The translations under genes and the position numbers were made by a program. This document shows positions 19,612 through 29,328 of a DNA stretch of 64,000 nt, one piece after another. Under the pieces are notes generated by a model. The model had not been told where the DNA came from and ran no database searches. It worked only from the letters and a program-made list of their open reading frames with translations. The DNA lies in contig NZ_FXAM01000001.1 of the NCBI RefSeq assembly GCF_900155475.1, forward strand, positions 979,501 through 1,043,500, given 5' to 3'. Numbering within the stretch: position 1 is the stretch's first letter; each line of letters opens with the position of its first letter. Source of the stretch: Methylomagnum ishizawai. Its GTDB lineage: Bacteria; Pseudomonadota; Gammaproteobacteria; Methylococcales; Methylococcaceae.

Positions 19612-20676
19612 ATGACCCGTTTGCACAACGATTGCTTCATCCGCGCCTTGCTCCGCCAGCCCGTCGAACGCACCCCCGTGTGGATGATGCGCCAGGCCGG
19701 GCGTTATCTTCCCGAATACCGCCGGGTCCGCGAACAGGCGGGCAGTTTCATGAGCCTCTGCACCCAGCCGGAACTGGCCTGCGAAGTGACTTTGCAGCCC
19801 TTGGCGCGTTTCCGGCTGGACGCCGCGATCTTGTTCTCGGACATCCTCACCATCCCCGACGCGATGGGCCTGGGGCTGAGTTTCGCGGAAGGCGAGGGGC
19901 CGCGCTTCGCCCGGCCCGTGCGCTCGGCGGCGGAGGTGCGGGCCTTGCCGGTGCCCGACCCGGAGGACCGCTTGCGCTATGTGACCGATGCCGTGCGCCT
20001 GATCCAGCGCGAATTGGGCGGGCGGGTGCCCTTGATCGGCTTTTCCGGCAGTCCCTGGACCTTGGCGACCTACATGGTCGAAGGCGGCGGCAGCCGCGAG
20101 TTCCGCAAGGTCAAAGGTTTGATGTACCAGGAACCCCAGGTCATGCACGAACTCCTGGGCAAGCTGGCCGAGGCCGTGGGCCTATATCTGGCCGCGCAGA
20201 TCGCCGCCGGGGTCGATGCCATCATGGTGTTCGATACTTGGGGCGGGGTGTTGTCGGCGGCGCAATACCGGGAGTTCTCGTTGGCCTATGCCCAACAGGC
20301 GCTGGAACGGATCGGCCTGGATCGATTGGAACGGAAGGTTCCGGCCCTCCTGTTCACCAAGGGCGGCGGGCAGTGGTTGGAGGCGATGGCTGGCGCGGGC
20401 TACGACGCGCTGGGGATCGATTGGACCACCGATATCGGCGAGGCCCGCCGCCGGGTGGGCGACCGGGTGGCGTTGCAGGGCAACCTCGACCCGCAGGCCT
20501 TGTATGCACCGGAACAGTCCATCCGCGCCGAGGTGGAACGCATTCTCGAAAGCTACGGTCCTGGCAGCGGCCATGTTTTCAATCTGGGGCACGGGGTGTG
20601 GCCGGATGTCGATCCCGGGCGGGTGGGCGCGATGGTCGAGGCGGTACACGAGTTCAGCCCGGCTTGGCATCGCTAG
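19612..20676 (+). CDS. hemE: Uroporphyrinogen decarboxylase
   Basis: The 354-residue enzyme matches HemE throughout: [14 protein letters not shown] near the N-terminus, the active-site Asp in [37 protein letters not shown] and [13 protein letters not shown]. It removes four carboxylates from uroporphyrinogen III to give coproporphyrinogen III in haem synthesis. The start has AGGAAAG upstream. It is 87 bases after the damX-like gene, probably in the same transcript or from its own promoter in that gap. Confidence 0.97.
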   Translation: MTRLHNDCFIRALLRQPVERTPVWMMRQAGRYLPEYRRVREQAGSFMSLCTQPELACEVTLQPLARFRLDAAILFSDILTIPDAMGLGLSFAEGEGPRFARPVRSAAEVRALPVPDPEDRLRYVTDAVRLIQRELGGRVPLIGFSGSPWTLATYMVEGGGSREFRKVKGLMYQEPQVMHELLGKLAEAVGLYLAAQIAAGVDAIMVFDTWGGVLSAAQYREFSLAYAQQALERIGLDRLERKVPALLFTKGGGQWLEAMAGAGYDALGIDWTTDIGEARRRVGDRVALQGNLDPQALYAPEQSIRAEVERILESYGPGSGHVFNLGHGVWPDVDPGRVGAMVEAVHEFSPAWHR

Positions 20677-20767
20677 CGTGGGTGGGCGTGGCCGATAATT
20701 TGCTTGGAAGGAGCGCGGGGCGCGGCGTCAGGTCGCGCCAGCGAGTCTTGATTTGCGGAGGTGGGCT

Positions 20768-21403
20768 ATGCGTGCGGAAGGCGTATTCGATGAAACCCTG
20801 ATCACCGGCATGAACCTGACGGAGTATTTCAAGGATTCCGTCCACACGGCCTTGGTAAACCAGCGGGTCCGGGCCGGGGAGGATACCGTTTACTACGTGG
20901 TGAACCTGTTGGCGTATTTCACCCGCGCCGAGAAGCTGTTCCAGCGCACCGAAGACGGCGTGGTGTTGCAGCCCCTGGCCCAACTCTACGCCGAGGCGGC
21001 CGAAACCCCGAACCCCGAGGAACGCCGCCACAAGCTGCGCCGCCTGGGTGATATCGCGCTGCTGATTTCCGGTTTGTTTTCGGCCAGCCTCAACCGCAAG
21101 GTGGTGGATGTCGATTACTACATCGCCATGGGCGGCTCGGCCTACGGGGTGTTGTGCGGATTGGACCGGGGTACGGCGCGGGGGCGGGCGTTTGGTGCCG
21201 TGTTCGACGAATTGTCGCGGCGGTTCCAGGTGTTCGTGGACGTGCTGGCCGAGGTTGGCGAGCGCAGCCACCTCAAGCCCGGTAGCGATACCCTGCGCCT
21301 GTACGAACTGTGGTTGAAGACCGGCAGCCCCCGCATGGCGGCGAAGCTGCGGAACCAGGGGATAGAGCCGATCCAATCCCTGGCCGGCGCCCGCTTCAAC
21401 TAG
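20768..21403 (+). CDS. Conserved hypothetical protein
   Basis: The ATG at 20768 is supported by a strong GGAGGTGGG upstream. The 211-residue soluble, mostly helical protein contains LTEYFKDSVHTALVNQRVRAGEDTVYYVVNLLAYF, FTRAEKLFQ, LRRLGDIALLISGLFSASLNRKVVDVDYYIAMG and LYELWLKTGSPRMAAKLRNQGI-type text. I know this only as an uncharacterised proteobacterial family and can assign no domain. It follows hemE by 91 bases on the same strand and is convergent with the permease gene. Confidence 0.8.
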   Translation: MRAEGVFDETLITGMNLTEYFKDSVHTALVNQRVRAGEDTVYYVVNLLAYFTRAEKLFQRTEDGVVLQPLAQLYAEAAETPNPEERRHKLRRLGDIALLISGLFSASLNRKVVDVDYYIAMGGSAYGVLCGLDRGTARGRAFGAVFDELSRRFQVFVDVLAEVGERSHLKPGSDTLRLYELWLKTGSPRMAAKLRNQGIEPIQSLAGARFN

Positions 21404-21421
21404 AGCGGCCCGCCATGCCCC

Positions 21422-22969
21422 TCAATCCTCCTCGCAGCATTCCGCCAAGGGCCGGATTTCCTGGATGATATCCTCGCCGCCGGTGGGATCGACGACCCCC
21501 CGCGCCACATGGCTTTTGCGGTAGCCATACAGGAAATAGAACACCAGCCCGATGGCCCCCCAGACCGGGAACACCAACTGGGCTTCCGGCGGCAGGAACA
21601 GGAACAGCACCAGGCAGCCCAGCACCGCCAACGGTCCCACCAGCCACACCCCCGGCGTCTTGAAGGGCCGGAACCGCCCGGCGTCCTTCACCCGTAAGAT
21701 CATCACCGCGATGGCCACCACCATGAAGGCGAACAAGGTGCCGGAATTCGACACATCCGCCAGCTTGCCCACCGGGAAGAACGCCGCCGCCAGGGTGACG
21801 CCCGCGCCCGTGACCAGGGTCACGATATGCGGGGTTTTGAAGCGCGGGTGGACCCGGCTCAAGGCTTCCGGCAACAGCCCGTCCCGCGCCATCACGAAGA
21901 AGATGCGGGTCTGGCCGAACAGCATCATCAACACCACCGAGGGCAGGGCCAGGAAGGCCGCCAGCCCGATCAGGTTGCCGACGCCGCCCCAGCCGATCTG
22001 GCGCAGCACCTGGGCCAGCGCCTCGCGCGAGCAAACCAGGGGTTGGGTTCCGGCACCGGCCAGGGTTTGGCATCGCGCCGCCAGTTCCGCCGAACCCGGC
22101 GCCAGCCCCGCGCCGGTCGCGGGATCGACCACCGGCTGGGCGCCGATGGCCCCGATGGCCCCCGCCGACACCAGGAGATAGAACACCGTGCAAATCCCCA
22201 GGGAGCCGATCAGGCCGATGGGCACGTTGCGCTGGGGGTTCCGGGTTTCCTCGGCGGCGGTCGAAACCGCGTCGAAGCCGACATAGGCGAAGAAGATCGA
22301 GGCCGCCGCCGCCACCACGCCCGTCCCGCCCAGGGGCGCGAACGGTTGGAAATGGGCGCTGTTCAACACCGGCAGGGCCAGGGCGATGAAAACGGCGAGC
22401 GCGGCGATTTTCACCGCCACCAGGACGGCGGTGAAGGTGGCGCTTTCCTTGGTGCCGATGACTAATAGCCCCGTCACGAACAGGCTGACCAGCATCGCGG
22501 GCAGGTTGACGATGCCGCCGGCATAGGGGCCGTTGGCCAAGGCCAGCGGGAGGTCTATCCCCAGCGAGTTGTGCAGCAGGCCCACGAAATAGCCCGACCA
22601 ACCCACCGCCACCGCGCTGGCCGCCACGGCGTATTCCAGGATCAAGGCCCAGCCCACCACCCAGGCCACCAATTCCCCCAGCACCGCGTAGGAATAGGTA
22701 TAGGCCGAGCCCGAGACCGGCACCATGGACGATAGCTCGGCATAGCACAGCGCCGCCACCGCGCAGACGAAACCGGCGATGACGAAGGACAGCATCATGC
22801 CGGGACCGGCTTTCTGCGCGGCCTCGGCGGTCAGGACGAAAATGCCGGTGCCGATGATCGCGCCGACGCCCAGCAAGGTCAGTTGCCAAGCGCCCAGGGA
22901 TCGGTGCAGGCCCTTTTTCTCGGCGGTGGCGAGGATGGCGTCCAGGGGCTTTACGCGCCAGAAGATCAT
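21422..22969 (-). CDS. APC-superfamily amino acid permease (cationic amino acid transporter type)
   Basis: The 515-residue inner-membrane protein has about 12-14 hydrophobic helices. The first contains GVGAIIGTGIFVL, the conserved unwound substrate site of APC transporters; other marks are GPGMMLSFVIAGFVCAVAALCYAELSSMVPVSGSAYTYS-type helix 2-3 text, GFDAVSTAAEETRNPQRNVP and MARDGLLPEALSRVHPRFKTP. These place it with YfnA/CAT-like amino acid permeases. A loop of about 45 residues (VVDPATGAGLAPGS to CSREALAQVL) between two helices carries two cysteines (ARCQTL, LVCSRE) and is an insertion relative to the simplest members. Substrate cannot be read. A ribosome-binding site GGAGGAA precedes the ATG. 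It is monocistronic as far as visible. Confidence 0.88.
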   Translation of the reverse strand: MIFWRVKPLDAILATAEKKGLHRSLGAWQLTLLGVGAIIGTGIFVLTAEAAQKAGPGMMLSFVIAGFVCAVAALCYAELSSMVPVSGSAYTYSYAVLGELVAWVVGWALILEYAVAASAVAVGWSGYFVGLLHNSLGIDLPLALANGPYAGGIVNLPAMLVSLFVTGLLVIGTKESATFTAVLVAVKIAALAVFIALALPVLNSAHFQPFAPLGGTGVVAAAASIFFAYVGFDAVSTAAEETRNPQRNVPIGLIGSLGICTVFYLLVSAGAIGAIGAQPVVDPATGAGLAPGSAELAARCQTLAGAGTQPLVCSREALAQVLRQIGWGGVGNLIGLAAFLALPSVVLMMLFGQTRIFFVMARDGLLPEALSRVHPRFKTPHIVTLVTGAGVTLAAAFFPVGKLADVSNSGTLFAFMVVAIAVMILRVKDAGRFRPFKTPGVWLVGPLAVLGCLVLFLFLPPEAQLVFPVWGAIGLVFYFLYGYRKSHVARGVVDPTGGEDIIQEIRPLAECCEED

Positions 22970-23040
22970 GGGGGTTCCTCCTAGGTCGTGTGGGGGTTTG
23001 GAGACAGGGGCGTGGGGCTAGTGTACAGGAAACCCGCCGC

Positions 23041-24075
23041 TCATCCGGCCCGCCGCCAGGCCAGCGGCTCGCCCGCCCGCAGTGGAACCAGGGTTTCTGC
23101 GCCGAAGGGGAAGCTTTCCGGTGCCCGCCATGCCCGGCGTTCCAGAGTGACCGTCCCCTGGTTGCGCGGCAGTTGGTAGAAATCCGGGCCGTGGAAGCTG
23201 GCGAAGGCTTCCAGCTGGTCCAAGGCGCCCGCCGCCTCGAAGGCTTCGGCGTAGAGTTCCAAGGCGGCATGGGCGGTGTAGCAACCGGCGCAACCGCAGG
23301 CCGATTCCTTGCCCCCGCGTGGATGCGGGGCGCTGTCGGTGCCCAGGAAGAATTTGGGATTGCCCGAGGTGGCGGCTTGTAAAAGAGCCAGCCGGTGGCT
23401 TTCCCGCTTGAGGACCGGCAGGCAATAGAAATGCGGGCGCACGCCGCCCACCAACAGCGCGTTGCGGTTATAGAGCAGGTGATGGGCGGTCAGGGTCGCG
23501 GCGATGCGCGGTCCGGCGTCGCGCACGAACTCCACGCCCTCGCGGGTGGTGGCGTGCTCCAGCACGATGCGCAGGCCGGGGAACCGCGCCGCCAGCGGTA
23601 TGAGGTGCCGGTCGATGAACACGGCCTCGCGGTCGAAGATATCGATGGCGGGATCGGTCACTTCGCCATGTACCAACAGGGGCAAATCGTGCGTTTCCAT
23701 GGCTTCCAGTACTGGATAAAGGGCTTCCAGGCTTTTCACCCCGGCATCGGAGTGGGTGGTCGCGCCCGCCGGATAGAGCTTGAACGCCACCACGGCGGGT
23801 TCTGCGGCGGCGCGGCGGATTTCGTCCGGGGTGGTGGTTTCGGTCAGGTACAAGGTCATCAAGGGCTGGAACCCGCTGCCCGCGGGCAAGGCGGCCAGGA
23901 TGCGCCCGTGGTAGGCCAGGGCGTCGGCCACGGTGGCGACCGGCGGTTTCAGGTTGGGCATGACGATAGCGCGGGCGAATTGCGCCGCCGTGTGGGCCAC
24001 GACGCTGGCGAGCGCCGCATCGTCGCGCAGGTGGAGGTGCCAATCGTCGGGGCGGGTGAGGGTGAGTGTCTGCAT
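23041..24075 (-). CDS. pyrC: Dihydroorotase (class II)
   Basis: The 344-residue enzyme has DDWHLHLRD (metal His pair), PNLKPPV, the lysine in [12 protein letters not shown] that is carbamylated in this class, VHGEVTD (His), [20 protein letters not shown], and GTDSAPHPR (metal Asp). It closes carbamoyl-aspartate to dihydroorotate in pyrimidine synthesis. Length and motifs match the E. coli-type PyrC. It is divergent from parC, with a 255-base gap containing no other gene. Confidence 0.96.
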   Translation of the reverse strand: MQTLTLTRPDDWHLHLRDDAALASVVAHTAAQFARAIVMPNLKPPVATVADALAYHGRILAALPAGSGFQPLMTLYLTETTTPDEIRRAAAEPAVVAFKLYPAGATTHSDAGVKSLEALYPVLEAMETHDLPLLVHGEVTDPAIDIFDREAVFIDRHLIPLAARFPGLRIVLEHATTREGVEFVRDAGPRIAATLTAHHLLYNRNALLVGGVRPHFYCLPVLKRESHRLALLQAATSGNPKFFLGTDSAPHPRGGKESACGCAGCYTAHAALELYAEAFEAAGALDQLEAFASFHGPDFYQLPRNQGTVTLERRAWRAPESFPFGAETLVPLRAGEPLAWRRAG

Positions 24076-24330
24076 GGTAATGTCGGCGCTTTTTGAGGAG
24101 GGCTTATCTTACAGGAACGGATAGAGTGCCAAGTTTGGAGCCGTGTTCAGCGGTGCCGCGCGGATTGGAAGACGACCGGGTTGCCGGTCGGTGGTCGCGG
24201 GACGTTTCTCGCGCCGCGGTGAACGCGGTCTCAACCTACCACGAACAAAACCCGCCCGAACCCGCTAAAATCCCCCCGCTTCCAGGTGCCGCTTTGGCGC
24301 CCGCCTTGCCATCAGCCGAATTCCAAACCC

Positions 24331-26565
24331 GTGAACGCGACTACCCACGAACAGATTGCCCTCAAGGATTTCACCGAGAAGGCGTACCTCGATTATTCCA
24401 TGTACGTCATCCTCGACCGCGCCCTGCCCAACATCGCCGACGGGCTCAAGCCGGTGCAGCGGCGCATCGTCTACGCCATGTCGGAACTGGGGTTGTCGGC
24501 CCAGGCCAAGTACAAGAAATCGGCCCGCACCGTGGGCGACGTGCTGGGTAAATACCATCCGCACGGCGATTCCGCCTGCTACGAAGCCATGGTGTTGATG
24601 GCGCAGCCGTTTTCCTACCGCTATCCCTTGGTGGACGGGCAGGGCAACTGGGGTTCGCCCGACGATCCCAAGTCCTTCGCCGCCATGCGCTACACCGAGG
24701 CCAAGCTGACGCCCTACGCCCAAACCCTCTTGGCTGAATTGGAACAGGGCACGGTGGAATGGGTGCCCAATTTCGACGGCACCTTGGACGAGCCGGCCCT
24801 GTTGCCCGCCCGGCTGCCCAATGTGTTGTTGAACGGCACCACCGGCATCGCCGTCGGCATGGCGACCGATATTCCGCCGCACAACCTCCGGGAAGTGGTC
24901 GAGGGCTGCGTGCTATTGCTCGACCAGCCCGAAACCACGCTGGAAGAACTCTGCGAGGTGATCCGCGGTCCCGATTTCACCACCGAGGCCGAGTTGGTCA
25001 CGCCCCGCGACGACCTCCTGCGCCTGTACCGGACCGGCAATGGTTCGGTGCGCCTGCGGGCGCGTTGGGAAGCGGAGGAGGGCAATATCGTCGTCACCGC
25101 CTTGCCGCACCAAGTCTCCGGCAACGACATCATGGCCCAGATCGCCGCCCAGATGCAGGCCAAAAAACTGCCCATGGTCGAAGACCTGCGCGACGAATCC
25201 GACCACGAGAACCCCACCCGCATCGTCATCATGCCCAAGGGCCGCAAGGTCGAGGCCGAACCCTTGATGTCGCACTTGTTCGCGACCACCGACCTGGAAC
25301 GCAGCTACCGGGTCAACCTCAACATGATCGGCCTCAACGGCAAGCCCCAGGTCAAGAACCTCCGCGCCATCCTGGTGGAATGGCTGCGATACCGCACCGC
25401 TACCGTGCGCAAGCGGCTGGAATTCCGGCTGGACAAGGTCGAGGCCCGTTTGCATCTCCTGGCGGGCTTATTGATCGCCTTCCTCAATATCGACGAGGTC
25501 ATCGCCATTATCCGCCGCGAGGACGAACCCAAGCCAGTGTTGATGGCGCGGTTCGGCCTGAGCGAGCTCCAGGCCGAAGCCATCCTCGACATCAAACTGC
25601 GCCATCTCGCCAAGCTGGAGGAAATGAAGATTCGCGGCGAACAGGCCGATTTGGAACAGGAGCGGGCCATGCTGCGGGCGACCCTGGATTCGCCGGATAA
25701 GCTCAAGGCGCTCATCAAGCAAGAGCTACGGCAGGACGCCGAGCGCTACGGCGACGCTCGCCGTTCGCCCATCGTGGCCCGGCAGGCGGCGCAGGCCTTG
25801 GACGCGACCCAGGTCATCGCCAGCGAGCCGGTCACGGTGATCCTGTCGGAAAAAGGCTGGGTCCGCGCCGCCAAGGGTCATGACATCGATGCCGCCACCT
25901 TGGCCTATCGTTCCGGCGATAGCTTCCTGATGGCCGCGCCGGGGCGCAGCAATCAACCGGCCTATTTCCTGGATTCCACGGGCCGCAGCTACGCCGTGCC
26001 CGCCCACGAATTGCCCTCCGCCCGTACCCAGGGCGAACCTTTAACTGGTCGGCTCAATCCGCCGCCGGGCGCGGTGTTCAAAACCGTGCTGACCGGCGGC
26101 GACGAGGACTGGTATCTGCTGGCGACCGACAGCGGCTATGGCTTCCTGACCCAGCTCAAGGAGCTATACACCAAGAACCGCACCGGCAAGCTGGTCCTGA
26201 CCCTCCCCGAGCATGCGGAAGCCTTGCCGCCGCTGCGGGTGCTGGCACCGGACACGGAGGCCGTGGCCGTGGTGACGGCGCAGGGCCGTTTGCTGGTGTT
26301 CCCGATGACGGAGATTCCGGTGTTGGCCAAGGGCAAGGGCAATAAGCTGATCCAGGTGGAAGCCGGGGATTTGGCGGCGCGGCAGGATTATGTGCTGCAT
26401 CTGGTGGCCTTGCCGCCGGGCGCGGGGCTGAAGCTCTATTGCGGCAAGCGCCATATCGGTCTGTCGCCCAACGATCTCGCCCATTATCAGGGGCTGCGGG
26501 GCCGCAAGGGCAATCATCTGCCGCGGGGGTTCCAGCGGGTGGATCGGGTCGAGGTGCAGGTTTAA
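24331..26565 (+). CDS. parC: DNA topoisomerase IV subunit A
   Basis: I take the GTG at 24331 as start ([24 protein letters not shown]), which fits the family N-terminus; a GTG at 24286 would add 15 residues. No ATG is available in this stretch. The 744-residue protein has [22 protein letters not shown], the quinolone-resistance region [13 protein letters not shown] (Ser), catalytic Tyr in [10 protein letters not shown], and a shortened C-terminal beta-pinwheel ([19 protein letters not shown]). It decatenates chromosomes together with ParE, which is not in the window. The GRGERGNG-type GyrA box is absent, which favours ParC over GyrA. Confidence 0.93.
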   Translation: MNATTHEQIALKDFTEKAYLDYSMYVILDRALPNIADGLKPVQRRIVYAMSELGLSAQAKYKKSARTVGDVLGKYHPHGDSACYEAMVLMAQPFSYRYPLVDGQGNWGSPDDPKSFAAMRYTEAKLTPYAQTLLAELEQGTVEWVPNFDGTLDEPALLPARLPNVLLNGTTGIAVGMATDIPPHNLREVVEGCVLLLDQPETTLEELCEVIRGPDFTTEAELVTPRDDLLRLYRTGNGSVRLRARWEAEEGNIVVTALPHQVSGNDIMAQIAAQMQAKKLPMVEDLRDESDHENPTRIVIMPKGRKVEAEPLMSHLFATTDLERSYRVNLNMIGLNGKPQVKNLRAILVEWLRYRTATVRKRLEFRLDKVEARLHLLAGLLIAFLNIDEVIAIIRREDEPKPVLMARFGLSELQAEAILDIKLRHLAKLEEMKIRGEQADLEQERAMLRATLDSPDKLKALIKQELRQDAERYGDARRSPIVARQAAQALDATQVIASEPVTVILSEKGWVRAAKGHDIDAATLAYRSGDSFLMAAPGRSNQPAYFLDSTGRSYAVPAHELPSARTQGEPLTGRLNPPPGAVFKTVLTGGDEDWYLLATDSGYGFLTQLKELYTKNRTGKLVLTLPEHAEALPPLRVLAPDTEAVAVVTAQGRLLVFPMTEIPVLAKGKGNKLIQVEAGDLAARQDYVLHLVALPPGAGLKLYCGKRHIGLSPNDLAHYQGLRGRKGNHLPRGFQRVDRVEVQV

Positions 26566-26625
26566 GCGGGGCGTTGCCCGCCCGCTATCGGGACGTGATC
26601 GAATTCAAACAACAGGGAGGGCCGT

Positions 26626-27243
26626 ATGCCGCTTTTCTACTCGAACAGCCATTTCTACCACACCCTGATGGGCATCACTTACCGCCACCATCGCAATGAG
26701 CGGTTCCGGGCGGTGGCGCGATGGATACCGGAAGGGGCCGATGTCCTCGATGTATGTTGCGGCGACGGGGCGTTGAGCCGGTATTTGCCGGAAGCCACCC
26801 GCTATCGCGGCTTGGACCGGAGCCCGGCCTTTTTGCGGAGCGCCCGGCGGCGCGGCAGGCCGGTGGAATATTTCGATGTGGGCGACGGACCCTTGCCCAA
26901 ATCCCAGGTCGTGGTGTGCCAGGTCAGCCTGTACCAGTTCCATCCGCGGGTGGACGAGATGCTGGCCCGGTTGTACGCGGCGGCGCAACAACGCCTGATC
27001 GTCTCGGAATCGGTGTGGAGCCTGACCCGCTCCAAACTGCCGGGGGTCGCGCCGGTCATCGCCTGGGCCATGCGGACGGAAGGCATGGCGGATGGGTATT
27101 TCCGCTTCACGCCGGAGGCGCTGGACCGCTTGTTCGAGGCTTACCGGCCCGCGCTGCGCCATAGCGGGGCGATTTGCGGCGGGATGGATCGGTTGTTCGT
27201 GTTGGATAAGGCGGGTGCGCGTCCCGTCGCGGCGGAATATTGA
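26626..27243 (+). CDS. Class I SAM-dependent methyltransferase-like protein
   Basis: The 205-residue protein has the glycine-rich SAM-binding motif I VLDVCCGDGALSRYLP near residue 40, motif II-like YRGLDRSPAFLRSA, and a core ending QVVVCQVSLYQFHP. The N-terminus (LMGITYRHHRNERFRAVARWI) is typical of small methyltransferases that act on lipids or quinone-like molecules. GGGAGGG lies upstream of the ATG. The substrate is unknown. It lies 60 bases after parC and only 17 bases before the AAA ATPase gene, so co-transcription with the cassette downstream is possible; its GC content is like the chromosome, unlike the core of the ATPase gene. Confidence 0.8.
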   Translation: MPLFYSNSHFYHTLMGITYRHHRNERFRAVARWIPEGADVLDVCCGDGALSRYLPEATRYRGLDRSPAFLRSARRRGRPVEYFDVGDGPLPKSQVVVCQVSLYQFHPRVDEMLARLYAAAQQRLIVSESVWSLTRSKLPGVAPVIAWAMRTEGMADGYFRFTPEALDRLFEAYRPALRHSGAICGGMDRLFVLDKAGARPVAAEY

Positions 27244-27260
27244 AACGGGAGGTTTAGGTT

Positions 27261-28667
27261 ATGGCTAGCAATATCAACGAGCGCGAGGCATTCGATTTGC
27301 CGTCTTGGCGGTTCCGTATCGCCAATCTGGGCTGCGTGGAATCGGGCGAGCTTGAGGTGAAGCCGCTGACTTTGCTGTGCGGGCCGAATAATACCGGGAA
27401 GACTTGGGTGATGTATGCGTTGTATGGGTTTTTGAAATACTCTATCCCGCCGAACCCCCCGATTTTTCCGGGGTTGGAATTCATTTTTGAAGGGCTAAAA
27501 CATAAAAAAGTTATTTCTTGGGATTTAGAGGCGTGGGTTCGCAAATATGCAGATGAGTTGATTGAGTTAATTAATGCAAATACGAGGCAAAGATTTTCTG
27601 GTATTTTTCATTCTGGCGATGAATTTTTTTATGGTAGTCGCTTTGATTGGGGCGTGAATGCAGAGGCATTTGTTAAATATGCAGTTCGCACACGTTTAGA
27701 TTTTGAACATTCTGGTGTGGTGCTTTTTAAGCCATCTAATAATGGCGTAGCTAAGTTGGCGATTGACGGCGATAGGGCGATTGATTTTTTAATATATCCG
27801 ACTTTATCTGCGGCATTGCTTGGTTTTTTGTCGGGCGTAGTGTCTGGCGGGAATAGGTTTTTGATACCGACTGAGCGTAACGGATTGAATCTTTTTTTTC
27901 GTGAATTGGTTGGCTTGCGTACTGCACTCTTGCATCCATCTAGTAGAGGGTCGGGATCGTTTCTAAAATATATCGAGAATTTATCTAATTATCCTGAGCC
28001 TATAGCAGACTATATAAATTGGTTGAGTTGGGCTGGGTTATGGGAAATCGATGCTGAAAATAGGGGGGGTAAAATTTTTGAGGTGGCAGAGCGGGTTAAA
28101 ATGGTTGCTGGTGGGCGTTATGCTAAAGACGGTGAAGGTAATGTCTGCTTTATGCCAAGTTTAACGGATAGCGCCCCCAAATTGGCTTTGCATTTAGCAT
28201 CGTCCACGGTAAATAGCCTCTTCCCGCTCTGGTTCTACCTGGAACACCAAGCCAAACCCGGCGATGTCCTCATGATCGACGAACCGGAATTGAACCTGCA
28301 TCCCGCCAACCAACGGGCGGTGGCGCGGCTCTTGGCGCGACTGGTCAATGCCGGTATCCGGGTGGTATGCAGCACCCATAGCGATTACATCGTGCGCGAG
28401 ATCAATTCCCTGATTATGCTGGCCCGCCCGCATCCGCAACGCGCCGCGCTCATGCAGCGCTTCGGCTACGAAGAAGAGGAGATTCTAAGGCCGGAGCAGG
28501 TCGGGGCGTATGTATTCGAGAACGGGCATATCGCAGCCATGCCGATTACCGAAGATGAAGGTATCTCAGCCCAAACCTTCGACCAGCAAATCCACGAACT
28601 CAACGAAACCAGCGACGAGATTTATTACACCTATCGGGATAATGGCGGGGAGGCGGCGGGTGGGTAA
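27261..28667 (+). CDS. AAA-family (OLD/RecF-like, ABC-type) ATPase, candidate defence protein
   Basis: The 468-residue protein starts with FRIANLGCVESGELEVKPLTLLCGPNNTGKTW, a Walker A (GPNNTGKT) of the kind found in SMC-like and OLD-family ATPases. The ABC-type end holds MIDEPELNLHPANQRAVARL (Walker B, D-loop) and RVVCSTHSDYIVREIN (switch His). The ATP site is therefore split between the two ends, and the middle (about residues 75-310) is a helical insertion. No TOPRIM domain follows. DNA between about 27480 and 28200 is clearly AT-rich, unlike the GC-rich ends and all neighbours. This suggests horizontal acquisition with later recombination or codon adaptation. The next gene overlaps it by 8 bases. 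Two-gene ATPase/effector sets of this shape often act in phage defence. Confidence 0.8.
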   Translation: MASNINEREAFDLPSWRFRIANLGCVESGELEVKPLTLLCGPNNTGKTWVMYALYGFLKYSIPPNPPIFPGLEFIFEGLKHKKVISWDLEAWVRKYADELIELINANTRQRFSGIFHSGDEFFYGSRFDWGVNAEAFVKYAVRTRLDFEHSGVVLFKPSNNGVAKLAIDGDRAIDFLIYPTLSAALLGFLSGVVSGGNRFLIPTERNGLNLFFRELVGLRTALLHPSSRGSGSFLKYIENLSNYPEPIADYINWLSWAGLWEIDAENRGGKIFEVAERVKMVAGGRYAKDGEGNVCFMPSLTDSAPKLALHLASSTVNSLFPLWFYLEHQAKPGDVLMIDEPELNLHPANQRAVARLLARLVNAGIRVVCSTHSDYIVREINSLIMLARPHPQRAALMQRFGYEEEEILRPEQVGAYVFENGHIAAMPITEDEGISAQTFDQQIHELNETSDEIYYTYRDNGGEAAGG

Positions 28668-29238
28668 TTTGGTGAGTTGCTTCCAGCGCTTGATCCACCC
28701 CGATTGGCTATTGGAGCGCAACGGGGGCGAATGGTTATTGCGGGAATCCCAGGCCGGTGCGGATCAGCATGGTTTATTGAGGATTTCCGGCGGGCCATCC
28801 TTGGCTTTCTCGTTGGATAAGCCCGGTGCCGATCCCTGGCCGTTCATGAAGGCGGAACAACTGCCGGGTATCCGCAAGGTTTCCGATGCGTTGGTGTTGC
28901 TCGAAAAAGCCGGGCAGACTTATGTTTTCGCCATCGAAATGAAATCGGACAACGAATCCAAGGCGCTCCGCCAAATCCACAATGCCCGTTTGTTCACGCA
29001 TTGGGTGCTGGGCTTGCTGCAATCGCACCGCCATTGGCAGGGCGATTATGGGTTTTGCGGGATTATCAGTTTCGCGCCGCGCAGGCAAGAACGCAGAGGC
29101 GTGACTTCAAGGGCGGCGGCTTTGCCCAAGCCGACCCAGAGCCACGGTTATCCGGTGTTCCGCCTGCATAACCACCCCCGCCTGAATCTGATGGATGTGC
29201 TGGAAAGCTTGGCTGGGGCTTCGGATGTCCGTCCCTAA
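28660..29238 (+). CDS. Hypothetical protein with PD-(D/E)XK-like nuclease signature, partner of the upstream ATPase
   Basis: I prefer the GTG at 28660, since GGGGAGG lies 6 bases upstream; an ATG at 28642 is an alternative. The 192-residue protein is soluble. Its centre reads RKVSDALVLLEKAG then YVFAIEMKSDNE: an Asp about 17 residues before E-x-K, on predicted strands, is the core pattern of PD-(D/E)XK nucleases. A following helix (ALRQIHNARLFTHWVLGLLQ) and a conserved-looking FCGIISFAPRRQERRGV segment complete an alpha/beta module. It overlaps the ATPase gene by 8 bases, so the two are translationally coupled. A structural or complex-building role instead of nuclease activity is possible. 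Family not recognised. Confidence 0.65.
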   Translation: MGNLVSCFQRLIHPDWLLERNGGEWLLRESQAGADQHGLLRISGGPSLAFSLDKPGADPWPFMKAEQLPGIRKVSDALVLLEKAGQTYVFAIEMKSDNESKALRQIHNARLFTHWVLGLLQSHRHWQGDYGFCGIISFAPRRQERRGVTSRAAALPKPTQSHGYPVFRLHNHPRLNLMDVLESLAGASDVRP

Positions 29239-29328
29239 GCGCCTTCACACAACCGTCACCGTCCAAAGGTGACGGCCCCGCCCCGGAAAAGCTTACAGTC
29301 CGCGCTTTTTTCCAAGGGGAATCCCACC

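Noticed and set aside
26626-27243. The methyltransferase as part of a restriction-modification set with the ATPase pair
   Set aside because: It lacks the DPPY/NPPF-type motif of DNA adenine or the PC motif of cytosine methylases, and its GC content matches the chromosome; linkage is by position only.
27480-28210. The AT-rich part of the ATPase gene as a separate inserted element
   Set aside because: The frame is continuous, there are no repeats or duplications at the borders, and no mobile-element gene is inside.
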